Assembly (NCBI GenBank): GCA_944990035.1
Contig: CALYLX010000112.1
Location: forward strand, 558,001-622,000
Reading direction: 5' to 3'
Length of the DNA stretch: 64,000 bases
Source of the DNA: Clitopilus passeckerianus
Lineage: Eukaryota > Basidiomycota > Agaricomycetes > Agaricales > Entolomataceae
The translations under genes were made by a program, and so were the position numbers. The notes beneath the pieces were generated by a model. It did not search any database. It was given only the letters and a program-made list of their open reading frames with translations, and had not been told where the DNA came from. Every line of letters starts with the position of its first letter. Within the stretch, counting starts at the first letter, position 1. Below, piece by piece: positions 35,241 to 46,536 of the stretch.

Positions 35241-36838
35241 TCAAGGGGAGGCAATTTCTGGCGCAGGTTCTATCTGGGCTTGGATGAGGACACGCTCTGC
35301 ATCTTCCATAGTCTCTTGCACTATAGTTGTTTTTGTTTGATTAGCATTCATGTGTCAAATACATCTGCACCTACCTTTGGCGTGCAAACGGCGCTGGGTC
35401 TTTTCCATGTCCTCGAAAGCCTGGCGCAATTTCTCTCGACGCTGTTTTATCGTCTCATCGACACGTGCTAGGTTCTCAGATTCGGATTTGAGTTGCTCGA
35501 GATTTTGCTCTACTTGTTGCTGTAATGCTTCGAGGCCACCCATCTGCTCAAGGTAAATCTCGCGAATCTCGTTCCATTGACGGCCTCAAGGAAGATTGCA
35601 AATCAGTTTCAACGAGTGTCTTTGAGGCTGAATTGGACATACCAGAATTCTCGGCCTCGTTCGCAACGAACGCGATCTTCTGCGCTTGGGCAACAACTTC
35701 GTGGCCATCTGCCCAGGATACAGATTTCGTGAGTTCACCGGTACTTTGTCTCCTGAGACAGCTTCTTCGTCGGCGCAGCTCGGGTCTGGCAATTACGAGC
35801 TGAGAATCTGGTTGATCTGCTGCAGCTGTTTCGTCTGCCGGCGGTTCGTCCTTTGATTCTTCCTTCGCCGGGTCAACGTCTGCGGGAGGGTCCTCGGAGG
35901 ATTCATCCTTAGATTTCAAAGGAACAGAGATGATTCTCTGCGGATCGTCGGATAGATCATAGCCCGTCTCCAAGTCGCGAATTCGTAATAGGATGGGAAG
36001 AGGCTGAGGGGATGATACTGTGCGGCTGGGGAAAGCGGTTGCCGCAACGGCTGCACCTGCCTTTCCACGTACAGCGTACCGGGAGGTCTGATGGAAGTGG
36101 GATAAGCATTTGCCTTCCCAGATGGTTCGACGCGTCGAGTGATGGTTTGAGTGTAGGGCTGAGTAGAGACGGAATGTCCGACTGGAGGCACTGACGTCGT
36201 TCCAGCGGCCTTCTTCCCTGTTCTGCGCTGGGTACATTGAACGCAAGCACAGTTAGCATTGCCCGGCTGGTGGCCTTGGGTTTGGCGAAGAATAGCGTTG
36301 GTTCGTTTTTGTTGCTCATGGAACCAGCCCTCCATCTCCTTCAAACGGAAATCCGCGGGCGCTATCACAGTCTGGAATGAGAGTGGGTCGAGTGGTTTGC
36401 CTCCAGAACTCGATTTTGCGAGTTTCTGGCATTTGCGAATCATCCTATCCTTGAGGTGACGGATTTCGAGGATGCGGTCCCATGAGATGTGGGATTTCTT
36501 GCTAAGCTCGAAGGCCTCGAACTTGAGTAATTGCTCATACATAGTCGCCGTTCCAGGTGGCAAGAGTACCTATACGCCAGAAAAGCATGATAGTCAATCT
36601 TTTGAACTTGCTGAAAATGGCAATTGAGGCAAACCTTGAGTTGGTTCAAGGTATCGGAAGTTTGAATAAAACGCCATCCTTTGGCAGTTCGTGGATCCTG
36701 AGGTTCCAGCTGACCTCTAACTGGGCTGGAGCGCAAATAATCTAGCGCAGGGGGCTGTGGTGGTGGGGGGAGCATGAGAGTCTCGAAATTCTCTGGCAGG
36801 ACTGATGCTCCCAGCAATGTGCAGCTCAGGCGGATCAC
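35241..36838 (-). CDS. Uncharacterised protein with cysteine cluster and C-terminal coiled coil (5' end unresolved)
   Basis: I do not recognise this protein. Visible parts in order: a proline-rich patch (LPPPPQPPALDYLRSS), GWRFIQTSDTLNQLK, then LPPGTATMYEQLLKFEAFEL, SKKSHISWDRILEIRHLKDR and FRLKEMEGWFHEQQKRTNA. A compact Cys cluster CACVQC followed by basic residues comes next, then an acidic low-complexity stretch (DESSEDPPADVDPAKEE). A coiled coil ends it: LEALQQQVEQNLEQLKSESE, ARVDETIKQRREKLRQAFED. A base appears missing in GGGG 36028-36031 (plus strand); correcting it links the two halves. The amino-terminal exon is probably within 36850-37020, but I could not fit its splice phase. It is divergent from PEX16. 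Confidence 0.65.
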
Positions 36839-37096
36839 TTGACGAGTCTTAGCGAAACACGAGGCTTAACGGGCTTACAACGTTTTGCAAGGAGGCAGCG
36901 AATGACTCAAGGTGTCGTTGCTGCTGCTAATGTCCTGCTCATCAGTCAAGATGACGAGCAAAATGGATTGGCCGATGGACCCTAGCAGTGACCGGTCTTT
37001 TGGGAATGCCATGAATTCACGATCAATCCGTGAGAATCACGCTCTACCGCATACTCGACCTCGACGTGCCGGCTTCTTTCTGCACCGTCCACCACA

Positions 37097-38502
37097 ATGT
37101 CCTCCGTCGTCGCTCATTATGAGGGCTTTTTGCTCAAGAACGCCTCGACGATAGCCTCTTTGGAATCAACATTGAGGTCATTCACATGGTTCCTGCCAGG
37201 AAGATTCAAAGACGCCGAATTAGCATCTGAGGCTTGTGAGTCCCCATGTTACCTGCAGCTTTCTCAGCTTTTCTTATGATGCCTCTACAGTATCTGCAAT
37301 GTTAAATGTCATATCCATGTATCATGATACATTGCTTGCGTCCATTGCAAAGAATAACCGAAACTTCAAGCCTCTCATCCCACCGTCTCAACACACTCGG
37401 TTCACCCGGGCTTGGACTGAGAAAAGCTCTACATATAAATGGACTGCTCGGCTGTTACAGATTTTGCAACACACTGAACTCTTGATTGAGATGACATTGA
37501 GGCGCAAGACAACCCTAAAGACCAAATGGAGAAGTATCATCCTTCTTGAAATTCTTAAGTATGTTTTCCTAGTATCCAAGTCAAGGCTATGACTTACAGC
37601 ATTTGTTAGAGCATTCCTCCGCTTTCGTCTGCTACGGATAACCGGAAAGCCTCTGCTCTCACCGCCAATTCCGGAACGGGACCTTGATCCAACGACCATA
37701 CCCCCACAGGAGGAGTCTTTACCTCCGCTTACCTCCTCAGACATTACACCAGAGCACCTGAAAAACAACCGTTCACCTCAACCGCTTCATGAGATATTCA
37801 ACCAACGTCCTCAGCACATCTCAAAAGATGACGTAACCGAGGATTACTTGCTTCCAAAAGCTCTGACAACATCTTCGGTCAAGCCAGCTTCATCTCTCGT
37901 ACAATCCGTCGCTTCGCCTCAGGATTGGCTTGCCGAGACCGTCTATATTCTACGTCCATTGGTTTATGGTATGTTCATGGTTCTGACCAATTCAACCTCA
38001 ATCTTACCAAATGTTCAGCCATAATGCTTGCAAACGACCGACGTACCAATCGCCCTCTAATCACAATCCTTGTCATGGAACTTGTCTCGCGCAATCTTCG
38101 TCGCACTCCTACCACCTCTGCTGCACTGGAACGAAGCGAATACGCCCGGCGTGATAAGGACATCCTCTGGTATCTACTCCGAGGGAATATCTGGAAGTCA
38201 TGGACGCGGTTCGTCATTTTACGGCCAAATGCGCTAGACTCAAGCAGCTGACCACTTTGATTGATTGCAGGCCACACGTACAAACAGTCGCAAGCGCGGT
38301 GTCCAAAGTTCCCTTAATAGGATTAGTAGGCGCTCTTGTACAAGATTGGATTCCTCTCATTGACGAGTACTATTACTGTGAGTTCAATTTAACGGTTTGC
38401 GTCACCTAGTACCGATCATCATGCCCATGCAGATACTTCACCGTAATCTTCTTGTATCTCTATTTGTTACATAACCCCGTGCGCAAACGTAACGTCAACT
38501 GA
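37097..38502 (+). CDS. PEX16: Peroxisomal membrane protein PEX16
   Basis: Pex16 acts in peroxisomal membrane protein insertion and peroxisome formation. Exons read VVAHYEGFLLKNASTIASLE, STLRSFTWFLPGRFKDAELA, LSAMLNVISMYHDTLLAS, TRAWTEKSSTYKWTARLLQI and LQHTELLIEMTLRR, then KTKWRSIILLEILKAFLRF, DWLAETVYILRPLVYAIML, SRNLRRTPTTSAALERSEYA and RRDKDILWYLLRGNIWKSWT. The end is LIGLVGALVQDWIPLIDEYY followed by YFTVIFLYLYLLHNPV. The helical hairpins and the RxPS-like ERSEYARRDKDILWYLLRGN region fit the family. A base appears missing near 38433, just after the last acceptor. The proline-rich middle (about 37660-37900) is a fungal-type insertion. Confidence 0.92.
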
Positions 38503-38703
38503 CAATGCATGAACTCGGTGTCGACCAACGTACTCAACCTCTGAAGAAGCTACGGACGGCATACCGGACACGCTTCCCGCAGATACATGACAAACATGTG
38601 ATACGAACTCCACGTAGTGTGGACGTCCAACAACTTGCTTTCGCACCCTACTCATCTTCTTGATTATCTGCTCTCTGACGACTCGTTGACCCATTACTCA
38701 AAT

Positions 38704-39480
38704 ATGAAGGTCCCTCCGCCTCTCCCTGATATCCGCCGCATCGTCACAGGCCACGACAAGAATGGGGTGGCTAACGTTCAGAACGATGCTCGCATGATTT
38801 CTGAGGCAGGCCTTCCTCCTTGAGAGAAGGCATCCGTTTTGACTAAGGTATAACTTACATCCAGGATATGACCATTGTGGCGGGAGGCCGATCGTCGGGC
38901 ATCTGGGTTACGACAGATGGCCTTCCCACAAATGACAACAATAGCTTGTAAGTGCTGCGAAAGTCCTGGTTTGGTCATCCAGCTTCACGCCACTTCAGGG
39001 AAGATGGTGGCAAACGCCAGCTTGTTGATGATGACAACCGAGGCCTTGTGCACCCTACAGGCTCAAACCTGAGGTCGACAGAATTGGCGCCAGGGGCCAT
39101 TACACCCATGGTAGAAGTCTTTCTTCTCTTCCTCGTTCCCGGCTAATTTAGAACGCCTAGCATCGCACTTCTTCTCTAGATTACAATATTCTTGGTGAGG
39201 CGGAGTACGGCGCGATCGCCTTCAAGGCTGACAGGTTCTTTCAGTCCAAGGAGAGTTGATTTTGATAATGGAGGATGGCAAAGAGACCAGGTTAACCAAT
39301 CCTGGAGATACAGTCATCATGAAAGGAGGAATGCACGCCTGGAGGAACCCTTCGAACACCTGGACCCGGTGGATCTCGGTTTTGCTCGCAGCTGAGCCAG
39401 CCGTTGTCAACGGGGAGCAATTAAAGCCTGTCTTTCTTCCACCGCCTCCGGCCCATCGCGGGCCGACGGCACGTCTATGA
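38704..39480 (+). CDS. Cupin-domain protein
   Basis: This small beta-barrel protein has exons reading LPDIRRIVTGHDKNGVANVQ, DMTIVAGGRSSGIWVTDGLP, TNDNNSLEDGGKRQLVDDD, NLRSTELAPGAITPMHRTSS, LDYNILVQGELILIMEDGKE, TRLTNPGDTVIMKGGMHAWR and NPSNTWTRWISVLLAAEPAV. The PMHRTSSLDYNIL and GGMHAWRNP blocks are the two cupin motifs with their His/Glu metal positions, typical of fungal cupin-2 proteins. The second exon can only be joined through a GC-AG intron at 38806-38864, or through a longer GT-AG intron that drops several residues. It sits beside an SDR and a reductoisomerase-like gene, which suggests small-molecule metabolism, but the substrate is unknown. Confidence 0.85.
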
Positions 39481-39537
39481 TTTGTGGCAATGATGAATAG
39501 AATAAACGAGTTTTCTGTATAACGAGCGGATGGAAGA

Positions 39538-40603
39538 TCATTGTAGATTGACGAACAGGCCTCCGTCAACGAGTAAGGAAGCTCCCGTGACATATTTCGC
39601 TAGATCACTAGCCAAGAATACGACCGGGCCTGAAATGTCGTCGGGTGCTGGGATGTTTACAATCAGAATGCCGAATGAGAATTGGATGATACGATGGGAC
39701 GCACCACCGAGCCTTCCTAGAACTGTCCTTTTGATCGTGTATTCTCGCTTTTTCTCGTCGGCCAAGTCTTCTTTATTGATGTCGGTGGCTATCGTTCCGG
39801 GGAGGACAGCGTTCGCCCGGATGTTGTACTTTCCTAGTGCGATCGCGCAGCTCTGCATCATTGAGAGTATGCCTGCCTTCGTAGGTGTGTAATGACTGTC
39901 CCCGAGCGTGAGTTCGGTAGAATAACAATACACTTTACTTAACATACCACTGGAATTCCCCGCCAACAAGGGCAGAAATTGACGAGATTCCGATGATAGA
40001 TCCACCTTGAGGTGTCTGATCTTTCATCTGGTTGGCCACGGCTGGGATCAGATTTTGGGGCATTCAGGTCATGAATTGCTTTCACAGACCTTCTTAATTA
40101 CACACCTTGGACAATATAGAATGAGCCGTCAAGATTTACCTGCCTCGTTCGCTCCCAAGTGGCGTGGGGCATAGTAAGAAATTCTGAGAAGGGACAGATA
40201 CCAGCGTTGGAGACCAGGACGTCAATTCTGCGGAAAGCTTCGACACCCTGTTCGACTATCTGAAAGGCCTGTTGTTAGTTACACCTTCCACTCCATCCAA
40301 TCCTATATTGACCTTAGCTGATGTTGCTGGGTCGGCTATGTCGCCTGGAATAGTCAAAACTTGAGCACCGCCCTCGTCAAGGGTCTTCTTTAGAGATTGA
40401 ATTTCCGCCTCTGTGACCTCGTCACCAAAGTAGTGCAAGATCAGTGCTTTTGCACCATGCTTCGCGAAGTCTAGAGCGCTAGTTTGAATCGAGGATCAGA
40501 GGATGATACCAGGTTCAACGGGGGGCTGTCCAACACACCAAGCACGACCAATGCCTCTTGAGGCACCAGTGATACAAACCACTTTGCCTGTAGCAAGCGC
40601 CAT
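39538..40603 (-). CDS. Short-chain dehydrogenase/reductase, L-rhamnose-1-dehydrogenase-like
   Basis: This classical SDR carries the NAD(P)-binding loop VVCITGASRGIGRACA, then DFAKHGAKALILHYFGDE, TIPGDIADPATS, IDVLVSNAGICPFSEFL (NAG motif), GSIIGISSISALVGGEF (catalytic Ser) and YTPTKAGILSMMQSCAIALG (YxxxK). Then come IRANAVLPGTIATDINKEDL, DISGPVVFLASDLAKYVTGA and SLLVDGGLFVNLQ. The LPGTI-TDINKEDL and LVDGGLFVNLQ blocks resemble the fungal L-rhamnose-1-dehydrogenase group, so a sugar dehydrogenase is the best guess; substrate not provable from sequence. Its stop lies about 60 bp from the convergent cupin gene's stop. Confidence 0.85.
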
Positions 40604-40857
40604 GGGGAGAGTGGGGAAAGCGGGACAACCATTTTGCAGGTTCTTCAATCTAATCACGGAGCGCCGGACCGGCGTTGCCGTTGACGTAGTGCCTTCCGTC
40701 CTGTAGGAGACGTTCTACGAGGGAAGCGCTCCCAGTCCGCCCCATGACCATTATTTGGTTGTAAATACGCAGATATCATGCGCAATAAACACAGACTATA
40801 AGTAGGATCGATCAGTGGTGAAAAATATCCAACAAGTTCTTCTCTGTACTCACCGCG

Positions 40858-42345
40858 ATGTCTGCTCACATGTGAGTCCACGCAGAATCTCCTGATACCA
40901 CAACTGAAACGCCATAGATACTACGACTCTGACGCCGACCTTGGTCTTCTGAGGGGAAGAAGATCGTTTTCTTGGGGTGAGTTCCCATTCTCACCAAGCA
41001 GACCAATCCGTTGACTGACTTTGGTAGGTTTGGAAACCAAGGCGCAGCTCAAGCCCAGAACCTGCGAGATAGCGGGATTCCCAACGAAGATATTCTGATA
41101 GCCAATCGCGAAGATTCGTATGCTGCTGATGCAAAGCCAGGAGATTCATCGTCGAGCATGATTTCAGCAAAGCAGCCCCTGTTGCAGACGGTCAGTACGG
41201 CGAATCCCTCTCCAAGTGACCTGATCTGACCGACGATAGTTCTCTTCCTGCTGATCCCTGACCAAGTACAACCCCGCGTCTTCAATGAAGGTTTCGCGTC
41301 GCACCTCAAGGACGACGTTGTTGTTGTCGTTGCAAGCGGATATAATGTTTTCTACAAATTACTCAACTTCAAGCCTAGCCAGGATGTTGTGATGGTGGCA
41401 CCTCGGTGAGTCCCACCTCTAGGCGAGCTTAGCAAGCGGCTGAGTACAATCTGAAGGATGATTGGTTCCTCTGTGCGATCGCTCTATGTCAAAGGCAAAG
41501 GGTTCCCCTGCTTCGTATCTGTGGAACAAGATGGCACCGGCAAGGCCTTGGCGACTGCTTTGGCCCTGTCACTTGCGATTGGTGCAACTAAAGCTGGAGC
41601 AATCGCTTCGTCGGCACGTGAAGAGACCATGATGGACTTGTTTGCAGGTCAGTCGGTTCAATCTGCTCTTGGTTGGCGATGTTGACACTTTAGCAGAACA
41701 AGCCCTCTGGCCGAATATTATCATGTTGTTCCGGTTCGTGCGAAACCATCGGATATGAGTGGTGACTGGACGCTCACTCGGGGACTATCTTTCAATAGGG
41801 AAGCCTTCAGCGTGCTCAAGGAAGCAGGTTGTTCTGATGAGGCGCTCTGCTACGAGATGTAAGTGTCAGTCTTCCCATGAGATAACCTATGTTCAACAAC
41901 GGGTTTTCGTAGGTGGATGTCAAAGGAACCCGCCGAAATTTTCGAGAGAGCCGCAGAAGACGGATTCATTCGTCAGGTGAGCTACCTTCATTCAATGTTC
42001 ATATGATGCTGACGACGCCCAGTTGAAACATCACTCGACCGTTTCGCAGTTTGGCCAGCTTAACGGGGCTTTGGCTCTGGATGGTTCAAATGCGAGAGCT
42101 CACTTCAAGGACATCTTGTATAATCAGGTAAAGTTTTAAAAGCCCCTGAGTCGCTGGAAGTTCCCAATTTGTTTCTGCAGGTTTTGAACGGCAAATTCTG
42201 CAAAGAATTCAGCAAGATTGAAGCAGATCTCGAGAAAGAGGGCCCAGAGAATCCTTTAGAAGAGCTTTACAGGAAGTCCGAAGCTAGCGAGCTGGGACAG
42301 GCCGAGAAACGAGTGCGAGAAAGACTTGCGAAATTGATTAATTGA
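40858..42345 (+). CDS. Bacterial-type ketol-acid reductoisomerase homologue
   Basis: Ketol-acid reductoisomerase (IlvC/Ilv5) acts in branched-chain amino acid synthesis. The start MSAHIYYDSDADLGLLRG and the NADPH loop VFLGFGNQGAAQAQNLRDSG look like the short bacterial enzyme rather than the long mitochondrial fungal Ilv5, and no presequence is visible. Then follow VADVLFLLIPDQVQPRVFNE, DDVVVVVASGYNVFYKLLNF, VVMVAPRMIGSSVRSLYV, ATKAGAIASSAREETMMDLF and FSVLKEAGCSDEALCYEMW, and the helical knotted domain to RVRERLAKLIN. Three one-base losses are apparent (40953-40956, 41029-41031, 41145-41146), all in the first three exons. The canonical pathway Ilv5 is probably elsewhere; this could be a paralogue with another substrate. 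Confidence 0.8.
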
Positions 42346-42492
42346 ATAGACACGTCCATGTATTTCTGCAAGCATAGGCTTTGTTTGGTTACGCTTGGTC
42401 TTAACCGAAACTGACAGGTCGTCCAAACACCGTACAACACTAACTCTCCGTCATTTTTGCACCGACCACAAGACTTGCAACGCACTCTCGTC

Positions 42493-44740
42493 ATGGCATC
42501 CCTCGAGGACAGAATGTCTGTTGAATCGCCCACACATAGGTCGTAAGTATCCTTTTCTCTGTGAAAAAGTGCTATAATTCATAGCTTTCTACACTGTATC
42601 AGTTCTCGAAATCGTTCTACGGATACGCACCAGTCCAGAAGGTCGCACCGTTCGCCTTCCAGAGAAAGGAAGCGTCACGAACGAGGTGATAATGAGGAAA
42701 AGCGCCCTCCGAGTCGTAGCCGAGACAGGTATCATGACAGGGAGAGATCGCGGGATAGGTATAGAGACTATGAACGTGATCGAGAGAGACGGCGCGAAAG
42801 GGACAGGGATGGTGGCCACCGAAGGGAGAGGTCCCGTGGTCATAGCCATCGGGATAGGGATGACCGTGAAAAGGACAGAAGGCGTAAAAGGGGAGATGAT
42901 GTTGATGAAGAGTACAGAGATGAACGGGCCAAGAGGAAACGGTCTGACGAGGCTCTAGACGATGGCGTATCCTCCACGTCTGGTGCGCCCCGTGACAGCC
43001 CAAGGTCGTCTCGCAGGGATCGTTCCTCCGACCGTCGATCCGGAGGCAGGTCCCACAGAAGTCACCATGATTCTAGGGACAGATACCGAGAACCACCTTC
43101 GCCTCGTCGTGGCAATGGCCATGCCAGTTCGCGCGGCTTTTCCGACAACGAGGACCACAGCTCCCGCAGACGAGGAACGGGAAGTCCCCCTCCCCCCAGG
43201 AAGTATGTATTCTTCTTCCCCACCAATATTACGTGTTAGTCTAATGCCCTACTGCGCCCTGCAGGCGAGAATCCCCTGTTTATGACGCCCAACAAGACGA
43301 TTATCATCCAGAAGAGCCCAAAGAAGATGACTCCGAAGCACGATCCGTCTTTGTTTCCCAGCTTGCTGCCCGTTTGACTGCTCGAGATCTCGGCTATTTC
43401 TTTGAGGACAAGCTAGGAGAGAACACCGTAATGGATTCTCGGATTGTTACTGACAGGCTGTCCCGTCGTTCGAAAGGGTAAGTCCTGTTTATATGCTCAT
43501 GCCTTCTACCTGACACCAGCCCAATAGTATTGGATACGTCGAATTCCGCACCATCGACTTCGTAGAGAAGGCAATCGCGTTATCGGGAACTGTAGTTATG
43601 GGTCTACCCATTATGGTTCAGTTAACTGAGGCAGAAAGGAATAGGCTTCATGCAGGCGATGGGTAAGACTACTCCCCGCACACATTGAAACAGGTACTGA
43701 CTTATCTTCAAAGGAACCTCAGCCTGCCTCCTGGTGTTCATGCCCCGCACGGCGCTATGCAGTGAGTCATTCCACGTGTCAATTATGCTGCTCATGGCTA
43801 ATTGACTATCAGATTATATGTGGGATCCCTGCACTTTAATCTCACGGAATCCGATATCAAGCAGGTATTCGAACCGTTTGGTGAACTTGAATTTGTAGAC
43901 CTTCACAAAGACCCTATGACTGGTCGTAGTAAAGGATATGCCTTTGTTCAGTAAGCATGAACCTCCCCCTTTCTTGATGCTGAACTAACCATTGCCTTTC
44001 AGATACAAAAGGGCCGAGGACGCGAAGATGGCCTTGGATCAGATGGATGGTTTCGAGCTTGCAGGTCGTCAATTGCGTGTCAACACAGTGCACGAGAAAG
44101 GCACTACGAAGTATGCTACACAAGACACCCTCGACGAGGCCGGAGGTAAATGCGATTCAAATTTATTATGTTGCTTCGACACTCATTCGTTATTCAGGCG
44201 GTAACTTGAATGCAGCTTCTCGTCAGGCACTAATGCAGAAACTCGCTAGGACTGAGCCCGCCTTCACCTTACCAGAAGCAGCGTCGGTGGTGTTCTTCCT
44301 ACTGGTTACCCTATACTAATGGTTTTACAGACCTAAACTTGTTACGCCTGCCATGCAATCACGTTCCGTCCTGCTCAAGAACATGTTTGACCCCGAAGAG
44401 TATGCAATCCACATTTGATTCACTTGGAAATATCTAATGTTCGTCCTTCAGAGAAACAGAGCGGGACTGGGATAAAGACCTCGCAGAGGATGTCAAAGGC
44501 GAGTGTCAGGAGAAATACGGCACTGTTCTAGCCATCAAGGTTGAGAAGGACAGCCAGGTGGGTGTCAAGGACTCTTCGTTGATTAGTTGCTAAACTATTC
44601 CGCAGGGCGAGATTTACGTTAAGTTTGACAGTGTCGACTCCGCCAAAAAAGCTGTTCAAAGCCTTAACGGTCGTTGGTTCGGGGGCAAACAAGTTTCAGC
44701 GACTTTCATATCGGACGCAATCATGCAGGCTCACCAATAA
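42493..44740 (+). CDS. RBM39/Rsd1-like splicing factor (RS domain, three RRMs)
   Basis: The protein belongs to the CAPER/RBM39 family of U2AF-like splicing factors. The amino third is an RS-type domain rich in Arg-Ser/Arg-Asp/Arg-Glu (for example [16 protein letters not shown]). RRM1 has [20 protein letters not shown] and [22 protein letters not shown]2 has [20 protein letters not shown] with RNP1 [11 protein letters not shown]. The carboxy UHM-like RRM has [57 protein letters not shown] and [15 protein letters not shown]. It is nuclear by role. The gene is cut by many short introns, and I saw no clear frame break. Confidence 0.92.
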
Positions 44741-46536
44741 TTAACCTAAGCTCCTGCGGTTTCAGAAATATGTCCATGCCTCACTCACTTTCGATCATGC
44801 AGACCAAGCCAAATTCAAGCCTACGGGGCTTAATAACCTCAATAACGTTTGACTTTCGTGACTTTCACCTCCACGTGTTTACTCTTCTCAACCAATATTA
44901 TCAAATAGGACTATCGCTGCTTTTCGCGGGGCACCTATGTCTGTGTCTATTATTCAAACAATTTTGGTACCTGTTATATTCGTTTCTGACAATGACGACA
45001 ATATGCGTTAGATCCCATGCTGCGAAGCGTAATCTTCTGACATTCTAGGTAACCCATGTGCATCCTCGGTTGACGTGAAAGTGAGGTAGCTGCCATACTC
45101 TTGTGCTCCCTGTGGTCTGAAAGCTAATCCGAGCCACAACGTGCAGGGTTCTGGCTTCGTGATCAGCCCATGTGCACCAACGATGCATTGAGGCCGGTCG
45201 TCCCCGTTCACTAACTTTTGGCCAAATATTAGGCGTTCCCATGCTCAATGACCCACAGTTCAACGTTTGCGTGACTCGGGCATCGTGATGATGTGCCAGT
45301 TCTTGGGGCTCTCTGACTATACATGTGGGCCTCTGGATGAAAAGAGAAAAATTAATTAATTAATTAAGAGGAGAAAAGAGAGGAAGAGAAAGGATATGCG
45401 GAAGGCCACTCAAAGCTTGAAATTTCGTAGAAATACTCTCAGGCCGGTGCAGATCAAGGGTCCACTACTGAAATCAAGGAGCATTATCGAGAGTATGTGT
45501 GAACGGCGGGTTGCCAGTCAGGCATTCCGTGCGCCTTTTAGCGACTTTCTGTCCAGGTTTTGCGTAAATATAGACAGTGTGAGAGTGAAAAGTGAGCTAA
45601 CATGGTCAACGAGGCCAATTTCCGTCTGCAAGGTTCTAGATTGCCCAGTAAATACAGGGAGATTCTAATTCATCAAACTGCACAAAAACGAAGAGCCTTT
45701 AGAGTTGCAGGATGCCTTCGATGAGTTCTCCGTTGCTCGAACTTCATTACGGGAATATACCAGGCCATCAGCTACTTCACAGAATGCACAATTGTGGGCA
45801 GGAACTACAAGGGAAATGCCGAATTCTACGGGAACAAACAGGATTAATGCTACTTCGGTAGTGTTCCCAGCATACGAGTAGTCAAACCCATTGGCTCCTT
45901 GAGTTTCAAGGCTGTGGCAAACGAATTCATAGTTCCGAGAGACCTCTTCCTCGAGCTGCACCCGCATCAAAAGTGCTCATTTTGGACACAACGAGCACAT
46001 TCCGGAGCTCAACACTTTTGGGTTAGCAGTACGTCGTCTTTATCCACCTTTCACACCGTTCTCCTGGTCCCGAACTTTCGGAAACGGCCAAAAATCCCTG
46101 CTTTTGGTCTGAATATGGCCATGAACGCACCATTAAGCCTGATTTTCAGCCAATAACAGGTTTAGTATTTTCTAAAACGCGCTTCGCGCGCCTACTCCAG
46201 TGTATCTATATGATATGTACACTTATACTACTTAAACTTTGCCTAGAAGCTCACCAGAACGTGTCGAATCCAAACGCGCTCCCAACGCGTCCAAAAACAG
46301 TATATCAGAATTGCCATATAGAGTATATTGATATACTATATACAGTATATCGTTTTAAACTCAGCTACATCGCTCCACACCCACAGCCATAGTTAGACTG
46401 CCGTTCTTGGTGTTAAGTTCTATTCAGCCGGTGTTCGGGCCCGATTACCCCGTTGATTGTAATATTTTGGGTACACCCCTCAGGGGTTGGAGAGATATTT
46501 CTCCCTTTGTTATCACATCCTTTCAACGACCTTGCT
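44741..46536. other. Gene-poor interval with palindromes and simple repeats
   Basis: About 1.8 kb without a gene I can support. It holds an (ATTA)n microsatellite at 45351-45367 followed by a purine-rich run, a GC palindrome CGCGCTTCGCGCG near 46178-46190, and several AT-rich perfect inverted repeats (AGTATATTGATATACT, ATATACAGTATAT) around 46320-46352. Short open frames here lack family features. It could be a decayed mobile element, but no transposase, LTR pair or target-site duplication is visible. Confidence 0.5.
45351..45367. repeat. ATTA microsatellite
   Basis: ATTA is repeated about four times (45351-45367), followed directly by AAGAGGAGAAAAGAGAGGAA, a purine-rich run. It lies in the gene-poor interval. 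Confidence 0.8.

Noticed and set aside
42617..43158. Minus-strand ORFs opposite the RBM39-like RS domain
   Set aside because: Arg-rich coding sequence often leaves the other strand open; the products are His/Pro-rich with no domain.
45665..45970. Minus-strand ORF of 101 codons in the gene-poor interval
   Set aside because: No start context, introns, domain or composition like coding genes in this window.
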